DNA from: Steroidobacteraceae bacterium
GTDB lineage: Bacteria; Pseudomonadota; Gammaproteobacteria; Steroidobacterales; Steroidobacteraceae
Assembly (NCBI GenBank): GCA_013044085.1
Contig: JABEVI010000243.1
Coordinates: 1 to 14,939 of the forward strand
Reading direction: 5' to 3'
DNA: 14,939 bases
Shown here: positions 1 to 5,524 of the stretch, piece by piece
How positions within the stretch are numbered: the first letter of the stretch is position 1
Layout of the letters: each line of letters begins with the position of its first letter
Made by a program: the position numbers and the translations under genes
Notes under the pieces: model-generated
Seen by the model: only the letters and a program-made list of their open reading frames with translations
What the model was told of the DNA's origin: nothing
Database searches by the model: none

Positions 1-66
1 CAGGTATCGCGTCGCGAACACCGCGATCGCGAAGCCGATGAGCGCGTAGCCGCCGATCGCCCGCAT
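1..66 (-). CDS. N-terminus of a small membrane protein (partial, runs off the window)
   Basis: Only the first 22 codons are visible, starting at the ATG at 66-64 and continuing past the left edge. The residues MRAIGGYALIGFAIAVFATR followed by YL form a strongly hydrophobic segment that looks like a first transmembrane helix or uncleaved signal anchor. The start lies 24 nt after the stop of the osmC-like gene and is in the same frame as that stop; no other start codon lies between them in this frame. It appears to be the third gene of the arsR-osmC operon. No Shine-Dalgarno sequence is obvious, and the upstream gap consists mostly of an 8-bp tandem repeat. The family cannot be recognised from so little. 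Operons of BigR/YgaV-type regulators often carry small membrane proteins, so a membrane partner fits, but that is inference. Confidence 0.5.
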   Translation of the reverse strand, partial: MRAIGGYALIGFAIAVFATRYL

Positions 67-88
67 GCCCGAATGCCCGCATGCCCGT
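65..88. repeat. Three tandem 8-bp units (ATGCCCGN)
   Basis: Positions 65-72, 73-80 and 81-88 read ATGCCCGA, ATGCCCGC and ATGCCCGT. The array fills almost the whole gap between the osmC-like stop (91-93) and the start of the next minus-strand gene (66). On the minus strand it creates two ATG triplets 16 nt apart, at 82-80 and 66-64, in different frames. Copy-number change would alter the distance between the upstream stop and the downstream start. Confidence 0.75.
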
Positions 89-90
89 AT

Positions 91-531
91 TCACGCCGCG
101 GACTCGATGATCTCGGACTCGAGGTGACGCTCGCCGCGCAGTGAGTTGGCGACGAGGCACAGCTTCTCGGCCCGCTCGAGCAGTTCCAGCCCCTTCGGCC
201 GGTCGACGCCGGGTGGCGCGGTGAGCCGCGCGTGCGAGGTGAAACTCGTGAACTGGGTGACGCCGCCCGCGCGTTCGAGCACGCCGTGCACCTCGCAACG
301 CAGTTCGGTCCACTCGAAGTGTGCCGCGCGGGCGATCGAGCGAAACGTCAGGATGAAACAATTCGCGACCGCGGCGACCAGCAGCGATTCGGGCGACCAG
401 ACGCCGCCGGGGCCGTCGAATTCCGGGGGCGCGGCGGTCTCGAGTGACGGCAGTGTCTCGGCGCTCACGGCGACCATGCCGGTGGCGGCGCCCGTGGCGG
501 CGACTTCGTAACGATGCGGATAGGGATGCAT
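91..531 (-). CDS. OsmC/Ohr-family thiol-dependent peroxidase-like protein
   Basis: This 146-residue protein has the length and layout of the OsmC/Ohr superfamily, cytoplasmic dimeric proteins that reduce organic hydroperoxides with a pair of reactive cysteines. Both cysteines are visible: C58 in the helix motif VANCFILTF and C125 in KLCLVANSL. The N-terminal beta part contains the usual WSPESLL segment (45-51) before the first cysteine helix. It resembles the general OsmC branch more than canonical Ohr, so the true substrate (organic peroxide, reactive sulfur species or other) is open. The ATG at 531-529 follows the arsR stop by 2 nt. An AAGGAG at 550-545, inside the end of arsR, is the only Shine-Dalgarno candidate and is rather far away (13 nt), so translation is probably coupled. 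Co-transcription with a two-cysteine ArsR regulator suggests induction by thiol-reactive stress. Confidence 0.88.
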   Translation of the reverse strand: MHPYPHRYEVAATGAATGMVAVSAETLPSLETAAPPEFDGPGGVWSPESLLVAAVANCFILTFRSIARAAHFEWTELRCEVHGVLERAGGVTQFTSFTSHARLTAPPGVDRPKGLELLERAEKLCLVANSLRGERHLESEIIESAA

Positions 532-533
532 GG

Positions 534-869
534 CTATCTTCTGACTCCTTTGGTCGGGGGTGTATCGCAGAACATCCGGTACAAGAGCATGGCGAGGTCT
601 CGCGCCCTCTCCGAGGACAGCCGGTACATCACGGAACGGCCGTCCCGGCGACGCGCGATCAGTCCCGAGGACTCCAAGATCATCGCCTGCTGCGACAGCG
701 CCGGGGCGGCGAGCCCGGCATGACGCGCGAGTCCGCTCGCCGACAACTCGCCGTCCATCAGGGCGCAGACGATGCGCAGCCGCCCCGCGTGGGCGAGGGT
801 GCGCAGAAATCCGGCCGCCTGTCCGGCCGAGCGCTCCAGGGCCTCGATGCTGTTCGGCTTGGCGGGCAT
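534..869 (-). CDS. ArsR-family repressor with BigR/SqrR-type cysteine pair
   Basis: This is a 111-residue winged-helix transcription factor of the ArsR/SmtB family. LRTLAHAGRLRIVCAL (about 22-37) is the typical helix leading into the DNA-binding domain, ASGLARHAGLAAPALSQQ forms the helix-turn-helix, and ARRRDGRSVMYRL forms the wing. No metal-binding CxCxxC motif is seen. Instead there are two cysteines, C35 and C101 from the ATG start, exactly 66 residues apart. That is the spacing of the disulfide- or persulfide-forming pair in BigR (Cys42/Cys108) and SqrR (Cys41/Cys107). I therefore infer a reactive-sulfur or oxidant-sensing repressor. The ATG at 869 is preferred because an AGGAG at 882-878 lies 8 nt upstream; a GTG at 872 is a possible alternative. 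It is the first gene of the operon and is probably autoregulated through the inverted repeat at 926-949. Confidence 0.87.
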   Translation of the reverse strand: MPAKPNSIEALERSAGQAAGFLRTLAHAGRLRIVCALMDGELSASGLARHAGLAAPALSQQAMILESSGLIARRRDGRSVMYRLSSERARDLAMLLYRMFCDTPPTKGVRR

Positions 870-907
870 CACGTTGGCTCCTATCGGGTTCAGGGGAACG
901 ACTCTAA

Positions 908-936
908 ATATTATTTATTATTTGCGCAATAGTGAA
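908..936 (-). promoter_or_regulatory. Predicted promoter of the arsR-osmC operon
   Basis: Read on the minus strand, TTCACT (936-931) and TAATAT (913-908) match the -35 and -10 consensus at four of six positions each and are separated by exactly 17 bp. The region is strikingly AT-rich inside a GC-rich window. Transcription would begin near 901, giving a leader of about 30 nt before the arsR start. A short GTTC-AGGG-GAAC stem (888-899) falls at the start of that leader. Confidence 0.6.
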
Positions 937-949
937 ATTAACCTATTGC
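926..949. promoter_or_regulatory. Inverted-repeat operator candidate between arsR and selO
   Basis: GCAATAG (926-932) and CTATTGC (943-949) are perfect reverse complements separated by 10 bp. The repeat overlaps the predicted -35 hexamer of the arsR promoter (931-936), the classical position for an autorepressing ArsR-family site. It also lies 70-93 bp upstream of the selO start, so the same site could affect selO. Binding by this ArsR protein is inferred, not shown. Confidence 0.6.
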
Positions 950-983
950 CCTAGGCGACATTCCGGGTCGGCTGCTTGCGGGC

Positions 984-1000
984 GCGGGCTGTCCGCCCGT
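984..1000 (+). other. Small hairpin in the selO leader
   Basis: CGGGC (985-989) and GCCCG (995-999) pair around the loop TGTCC, with a possible extra G-U pair at 984/1000. The stem abuts AGGA at 1001-1004, the only Shine-Dalgarno-like sequence before the selO ATG, and could influence translation initiation. It is short and may be chance in GC-rich DNA. Confidence 0.25.
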
Positions 1001-1018
1001 AGGATCCGCGCAAAGCCC

Positions 1019-2527
1019 ATGACCGACGCCACCGACCAAGTCCTCGCCGACCGCTCCCAGCCGTTGTTCGGGAGTGGCTATTCCCGCATGCCGGAGCGTT
1101 TTTTTGCGCGTGTCGTTCCCCAACCGGTCGCAAGCCCGCGGCTGCTCGCCTTCAACCGCCCGCTCGCCGTCGAGCTTGGTATGGACCTCGAGGGCGCCGA
1201 CGAGGAGACGCTCGGCGCGCTGTTCGCCGGCAATGCGCTCGCGCCGGGCTGTGAATCGATCGCGGCCGCCTACGCGGGACACCAGTTCGGGCATTTCGTG
1301 CCGCAACTCGGCGACGGCCGGGCGGTGCTGCTAGGCGAGGTGCGCGACCGTGCGGGCCAGTACCGGGAGATCCAGCTGAAGGGCAGCGGGCCGACGCCTT
1401 TCTCGCGCGGGGGCGATGGCCGTGCGGCGCTCGGTCCGGTGTTGCGCGAATACCTGGTGAGCGAGGCGATGCATGCGTTCGGCATCCCGACGACGCGCGC
1501 GCTCGCCGCGGTCGCAAGCGGCGAGATCGTGATCCGCGACCAGCCGCTGCCGGGTGCGATCCTGACGCGCGTCGCGGCCAGTCATGTGCGCGTCGGCACA
1601 TTCGAGTTCTTCGCCGCGCGCGGCGATGTCGAAGGACTCGGTCTGCTCGCCGAGCACGTGATGGGGCGCCACTTTGCGCAGGCGCGCGAGGCGACGCGGC
1701 CGCCGCTTGCATTGCTTCAGGCGGTGATCGATCGGCAGGCGATGCTGGTGGCGCGCTGGATGCACGTCGGCTTCGTGCACGGGGTGATGAACACGGACAA
1801 TACGAGCGTTTGCGGCGAAACGATCGATTACGGACCTTGTGCGTTTCTCGACCATTATGATCCGGCCGCGGTTTTCAGTTCGATCGATCGTCTCGGCCGC
1901 TACGCATACGCGAACCAGCCGCAGATCATGACGTGGAACCTGGCGCGCTTCGCCGAGAGTCTGCTGCCGCTCATCGATCCACGCCCGGAAACTGCCGTGG
2001 AACTCGCGAACGAGGCGCTTGCGGATTTCACACCCCGCTTCGAGGTCTGCTGGCTCGATGGCATGCGTCGCAAACTCGGCTTCTCGACCGACCGGCAAGA
2101 GGATGCACTACTCGTCAACGATTGGCTCGGGCTGTTGCACCGCTATGAGCTGGATTTCACGCTTTCCTTTCGGGCGCTTTGCGACCTCGCGGATGAGGCG
2201 GGCGGGGATGCGCGGGCGCGCGCCTTATTCGCGCGCGCCCCGCAGTTCGATCGCTGGGCATCGACCTGGCGCGCGCGTCTCGCGGCCGAACCGACCGTTG
2301 CCCGGCAGCGCGCGGCGGCGATGCGGCGTGTGAATCCGGCGCTCATACCGCGCAACCACCAGATCGAGCGTGCGATCGAGGCGGCGGTTTCGCGGGACGA
2401 CCTGTCCGTTTTCACCGGCTTGGCGATCGCTCTGTCTCGCCCGTTCGAGGGTGGTGCCGCGGATCAAGAGTATATGCGCCCGCCCTTGCCGCAGGAGCGC
2501 GTGCTGCGCACGTTTTGCGGCACCTGA
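1019..2527 (+). CDS. selO: SelO/YdiU-family protein adenylyltransferase
   Basis: This 502-residue pseudokinase-fold enzyme transfers AMP from ATP to hydroxyl side chains of proteins. SelO family members AMPylate redox proteins and metabolic enzymes and are linked to oxidative stress. Family signatures are in order: AGHQFGHFVPQLGDGRAVL (86-104), QLKGSGPTPFSRGGDGRAAL (119-138, with nucleotide-binding K121), HGVMNTDNTS (254-263, active-site Asn/Asp) and DYGPCAFLD (270-278). The C-terminus RTFCGT carries C500 where eukaryotic SelO has selenocysteine; bacterial homologues normally use Cys here. The length is close to E. coli YdiU. The ATG at 1019 is chosen because homology starts with the segment around LADRSQPLF and no better in-frame start exists. 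AGGA at 1001-1004 is 14 nt away, so the ribosome site is weak. It is transcribed divergently from the arsR-osmC operon, and all three have plausible redox roles. Confidence 0.95.
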   Translation: MTDATDQVLADRSQPLFGSGYSRMPERFFARVVPQPVASPRLLAFNRPLAVELGMDLEGADEETLGALFAGNALAPGCESIAAAYAGHQFGHFVPQLGDGRAVLLGEVRDRAGQYREIQLKGSGPTPFSRGGDGRAALGPVLREYLVSEAMHAFGIPTTRALAAVASGEIVIRDQPLPGAILTRVAASHVRVGTFEFFAARGDVEGLGLLAEHVMGRHFAQAREATRPPLALLQAVIDRQAMLVARWMHVGFVHGVMNTDNTSVCGETIDYGPCAFLDHYDPAAVFSSIDRLGRYAYANQPQIMTWNLARFAESLLPLIDPRPETAVELANEALADFTPRFEVCWLDGMRRKLGFSTDRQEDALLVNDWLGLLHRYELDFTLSFRALCDLADEAGGDARARALFARAPQFDRWASTWRARLAAEPTVARQRAAAMRRVNPALIPRNHQIERAIEAAVSRDDLSVFTGLAIALSRPFEGGAADQEYMRPPLPQERVLRTFCGT

Positions 2528-2544
2528 GTGTCGCCGGCGTGTTC

Positions 2545-2553
2545 TGATAACAT
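2545..2553 (+). promoter_or_regulatory. Possible extended -10 promoter before the MBL hydrolase
   Basis: TGATAACAT fits an extended -10 (TGnTAnnnT pattern, hexamer TAACAT). No convincing -35 is seen at the right distance, which is tolerable for extended -10 promoters. If used, transcription would start near 2560, leaving a leader of about 100 nt before the hydrolase start. Confidence 0.35.
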
Positions 2554-2665
2554 GTTCGCAGTGAACGCGCAGCTTGCGCGGAATCGCGCGGAATTGCGGA
2601 GAAATGCGGTGAAATCGATCGACCGGGAATCGCGGCTCGCGCGCCGCCCGCGGAGGGCGGCGTGA
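2552..2665 (+). CDS. Possible 37-residue leader peptide overlapping the MBL gene start
   Basis: An ATG at 2552 opens a 37-codon frame rich in Arg (11 of 37) and Ala that ends with a TGA at 2663-2665. The stop overlaps the GTG start of the hydrolase in a GTGA arrangement typical of translational coupling. Against it: no Shine-Dalgarno is visible, much of the frame is a degenerate 10-bp repeat, and if the extended -10 at 2545-2553 is real the ATG would lie upstream of the transcript start (an in-frame GTG at 2561 would remain). I recognise no homologue, so this may be a chance frame. Confidence 0.2.
   Translation: MFAVNAQLARNRAELRRNAVKSIDRESRLARRPRRAA
2581..2620. repeat. Four degenerate 10-bp units in the selO-MBL spacer
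   Basis: Consecutive decamers read GAATCGCGCG, GAATTGCGGA, GAAATGCGGT and GAAATCGATC. All begin with GAA followed by A or T, and the middle two share ATGCGG or TTGCGG. The period of about one helical turn places the AT-rich GAAW blocks on the same DNA face. It could be a protein-binding array or a mutational remnant. Confidence 0.4.
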
Positions 2666-3705
2666 CGGCCGAGCCGCTTCAATACCCGTTCTCGATCGAA
2701 CCGGGCACCGGCGACGGTTCGACCGTGACGGTCGCGCCGGGTGTGCTGTGGCTGCGAATGCCGCTGTTCATGGCGTTGCCGTGGATCAACGTCTGGGCGA
2801 TCGCCGACGGGCCGGGCTGGACGATCGTCGACACGGGCTTGAATCTGCCGGCGGCGACCGAGGCCTGGAGTGCGGCGCTCGCCGGCGCGCTCGGCGATCG
2901 TGCGGTGGCGCGGGTGCTCGTGACCCACATGCACCCGGATCATTGCGGACTCGCCGGATGGCTGACGGAGCGCTTCTCGACGCGCCTGTGGATGACGCGC
3001 CTGGAGTACCTGACCTGCCGGTTGATGGCCGCCGACACCGGGCGGACGGCGCCGCCGGACGGCGTCGAGTTCTATCGCAGTGCCGGCTGGGGGGCGGCGG
3101 AACTTGCACGCTATGTCGAGAAGTTCGGCGCCTTCGGCCAGATGATCCATCCCTTGCCGGCCTCCTACCGGCGCATCAGCGACGGCGAATCGCTGTCGAT
3201 CGACGGACGCGAGTGGATCGTCGTGGTCGGCAACGGCCATTCGCCCGAACATGCCTGCCTGTATTGTCCGACGCTGAAGCTGCTGATCTCGGGCGACCAG
3301 GTGCTGCCGCGGATATCCTCGAACGTGTCGGTCTATCCGACGGAACCGGACGCCGACCCGCTCGCGGACTGGCAGCAATCGCTGGCGATGCTCAAGGCGC
3401 GGATTCCCGATGATGTGCTGGTGTTGCCCGCGCATAACAGCCCATTCAAGGGCCTGCACGCGCGCATCGATCAATTGGAGGCACTGCATCGCGAAGGCTT
3501 GGCGCGTCTCGAACAAGTCCTCGACGAGCCGCGACGGGCGGTGGACGTGTTCGGCGCGCTGTTCACGCGACCGATCGGCGCTTCGGTGCTCGGCATGGCG
3601 ACCGGTGAGGCGGTCGCGCACCTGAACCGGCTGGTCAAAGCCGGCCGGGCGAGCCGCGATCGCGATGCGGACGGGGTCTGGTGGTGGCGGCGGGCGGGGG
3701 GCTGA
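2662..3705 (+). CDS. Metallo-beta-lactamase-fold hydrolase
   Basis: This is a 347-residue protein of the MBL-fold hydrolase superfamily (GloB/LACTB2-like), cytoplasmic, with no signal peptide. Metal ligands are all present: HMHPDH (89-94, giving H89, H91, D93, H94), H193 in GNGHSPEH, D212 in ISGDQVL and H258 in LPAHNS. The complete set implies a dinuclear metal site and hydrolytic activity. The last 90 or so residues form the helical/winged extension seen in LACTB2-like proteins. The GTG start is supported by GGAGGG at 2652-2657. The substrate is unknown. Lying directly upstream of an acyl-CoA dehydrogenase, it may act on acyl-CoA or another thioester, but that is context-based inference; related hydrolases act on glyoxalase thioesters, lactones or RNA. 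Confidence 0.88.
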   Translation: MTAEPLQYPFSIEPGTGDGSTVTVAPGVLWLRMPLFMALPWINVWAIADGPGWTIVDTGLNLPAATEAWSAALAGALGDRAVARVLVTHMHPDHCGLAGWLTERFSTRLWMTRLEYLTCRLMAADTGRTAPPDGVEFYRSAGWGAAELARYVEKFGAFGQMIHPLPASYRRISDGESLSIDGREWIVVVGNGHSPEHACLYCPTLKLLISGDQVLPRISSNVSVYPTEPDADPLADWQQSLAMLKARIPDDVLVLPAHNSPFKGLHARIDQLEALHREGLARLEQVLDEPRRAVDVFGALFTRPIGASVLGMATGEAVAHLNRLVKAGRASRDRDADGVWWWRRAGG

Positions 3706-3730
3706 AGACGCTCTCGTGTCCCGGGTTCGA

Positions 3731-3739
3731 TGTTAAAAT
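3731..3739 (+). promoter_or_regulatory. Possible extended -10 promoter before the acyl-CoA dehydrogenase
   Basis: TGTTAAAAT contains the extended TG and the hexamer TAAAAT (five of six to consensus) in an otherwise GC-rich 67-bp spacer. A transcript starting near 3746 would have a leader of about 27 nt containing the GGAGG at 3757-3761. No clear -35 is visible. Confidence 0.5.
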
Positions 3740-3772
3740 GCTGGGGTTCCTGGGCCGGAGGTGCGAGAGCCG

Positions 3773-5524
3773 ATGTACCGTGCACCGCTGAGGGAAGTGC
3801 GGTTCGCGTTGCACGAGTTGACGTGCGACGCGCGTTTGTACGGTCTGCCGGGCCTCGAGGACTACTCGGCGGAATTCGCCGACGACGTCCTCGAACAAGC
3901 CGCCCGCTTCGCCGAACAAGTGCTGGCTCCCATCAATGCGGACGGCGATCGCGCCGGCGCGCAATGGACGCCCGAGGGCGTGCGGATGCCGGCGTCCTTC
4001 AAGGATGCCTTCCGGCGCTTCGTCGATGCGGGTTGGACGAGGCTCGGCGGTCCGACCGAGCACGGCGGCATGGGCGCGCCGACGGTGCTCTGCACCGCGG
4101 TCGAGGAATTCTGGTCCTCCGCGAATCTCGCCTTCAAGCTCTGCCCGATGCTCACGCGCGGCGCGGTCGAGGCGATCCGCCACTGCGGCTCCGGCGAGCA
4201 GCAGAAACGGTATCTGCCGCGGATGATCAGCGGCGAGTGGACCGGAACGATGAATCTCACCGAGCCGCAGGCCGGTTCCGATCTCGGTGCGATCCGCACG
4301 CGCGCGGTGCCGGACGGCGGGGCGTACCGGATCTTCGGTCAGAAGATCTTCATCACCTACGGCGATCACGACTATACCTCGAACATCATCCATCTCGTGC
4401 TCGCGCGCATCGAGGGGGCCGCGCCGGGAACGCGGGGCATATCGATGTTCATCGTCCCGAAGGTGCATGTCCTGGACGACGGCAGCCTCGGCGCGCGCAA
4501 CGACGTGCGCTGCGTTTCGATCGAACACAAGCTCGGCATACACGCGAGCCCGACCTGCGTGCTCGCGTACGGCGATGCGGGCGGCGCCGTCGGTTACCTC
4601 GTCGGCGAACCGAATCGTGGTCTCGAATACATGTTCATCATGATGAACGCGGCGCGCCTCACGGTCGGGCTCGAGGGGTACGCGCTCGGCGAACGCGCCT
4701 ACCAGCAGGCGCTCGACTGGGCCCGCCAGCGTGTTCAGGGTAAGGCGTCCTCGATCGTCGAGCACGCCGATGTGCGGCGCATGCTGATGTCGATCAAGGC
4801 CCACACCGACGCCGCCCGCGCGATTGCGCTCTACGGCGCGTTGCAGCTCGATCTGGCGGCCCATGCGCGCGACGCCGGGGAGCGCGAGGTGGCGCGCTCG
4901 CGCGCCGATCTGTTGATACCGATCATCAAAGCATGGTCGACCGAGCGCGGAATCCGCTCGACCTCGCTCGGCATCCAGGTGCACGGCGGGATGGGATTCA
5001 TCGAGGAGACCGGCGCCGCACAGCATCTGCGCGATGCGCGCATCACGACGATTTACGAGGGCACGACCGGCATTCAGGCCGGCGACCTGGTCGGTCGCAA
5101 GATCGGTCGTGACGCCGGTGCCGCGATGTTCGCCTTTCTCGATCATGTCGGCGAGGATCTCGGCTCGGCGCAGTCGCCGGACCCGCAGGCGCGGCGCAGC
5201 TGCGAGGCGGCCGCGGCCGCGGTATCCACCTTGCGCGAGGCGACCGCGGCGCTGCTGCGGATCGGGGGCGGCGGACCCGCGGGCGCGCTGGCGGTGGCTG
5301 TGCCGTACCTGGAACTGTGCGGGACGGTGTTCGGTGCCTGGCGCATGGCAAAGGCACACGTTGAGGCCGCCCGTCGGCTGAAGGATGATCCGGACTTCTA
5401 CGCCGGCAAGTGCCAGCAGGCGCGCTTCTATCGCGATCAGATCCAGCCGAAAGCGGCCTCGCTGGCGGCCATCGTCGGCAACGGCGCGGCGTGCGTCAAC
5501 GAGGCCGATACCTCGCTATTTTGA
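3773..5524 (+). CDS. Acyl-CoA dehydrogenase (large DmdC/FadE-like type)
   Basis: This 583-residue FAD enzyme would catalyse alpha,beta-dehydrogenation of an acyl-CoA, passing electrons to ETF. It belongs to the long ACAD branch that includes 3-methylmercaptopropionyl-CoA dehydrogenase (DmdC) and starts with the typical MYRAPLREVRFALHEL. Visible parts are the N-terminal helical domain, the flavin/acyl signature GTMNLTEPQAGSDLGAIRTR (158-177), the beta domain (FGQKIFITYGDHD, 188-200), the C-terminal helical domain with HGGMGFIEETGAAQHLRDA, and catalytic base E429 in IYEGTTGIQAGDLVGRK. A distal helical extension follows. The ATG at 3773 is preferred over a GTG at 3761 because that GTG overlaps the only Shine-Dalgarno (GGAGG, 3757-3761), which is 11 nt from the ATG. 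Substrate chain length or type cannot be told. The 3' end overlaps the convergent permease gene by 9 bp. Confidence 0.93.
   Translation: MYRAPLREVRFALHELTCDARLYGLPGLEDYSAEFADDVLEQAARFAEQVLAPINADGDRAGAQWTPEGVRMPASFKDAFRRFVDAGWTRLGGPTEHGGMGAPTVLCTAVEEFWSSANLAFKLCPMLTRGAVEAIRHCGSGEQQKRYLPRMISGEWTGTMNLTEPQAGSDLGAIRTRAVPDGGAYRIFGQKIFITYGDHDYTSNIIHLVLARIEGAAPGTRGISMFIVPKVHVLDDGSLGARNDVRCVSIEHKLGIHASPTCVLAYGDAGGAVGYLVGEPNRGLEYMFIMMNAARLTVGLEGYALGERAYQQALDWARQRVQGKASSIVEHADVRRMLMSIKAHTDAARAIALYGALQLDLAAHARDAGEREVARSRADLLIPIIKAWSTERGIRSTSLGIQVHGGMGFIEETGAAQHLRDARITTIYEGTTGIQAGDLVGRKIGRDAGAAMFAFLDHVGEDLGSAQSPDPQARRSCEAAAAAVSTLREATAALLRIGGGGPAGALAVAVPYLELCGTVFGAWRMAKAHVEAARRLKDDPDFYAGKCQQARFYRDQIQPKAASLAAIVGNGAACVNEADTSLF

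Noticed and set aside
932..1018. An upstream ATG extension of selO.
   Set aside because: The extra 29 residues are not SelO-like, and the ATG would lie inside the AT-rich operator/promoter region.
2515..2527. Selenocysteine at the SelO C-terminus.
   Set aside because: The conserved position is TGC (Cys) followed by GGC ACC TGA. There is no in-frame internal TGA and no bSECIS-like stem was seen.
2464..3621. A long minus-strand frame opposite the MBL hydrolase and the end of selO.
   Set aside because: Low-complexity Arg/His/Gln-rich translation. The opposite strand carries two proteins with complete active-site motifs.
3706..3772. A terminator between the MBL hydrolase and the acyl-CoA dehydrogenase.
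   Set aside because: Only short GC inversions such as CCCGGG are present, with no stable stem followed by a T-run.
3635..5359. A long open frame on the minus strand opposite the acyl-CoA dehydrogenase.
   Set aside because: It is an antisense frame kept open by high GC content. Its translation is rich in Arg, Ala, Asp and His without recognisable motifs, whereas the plus-strand frame has all ACAD signatures.
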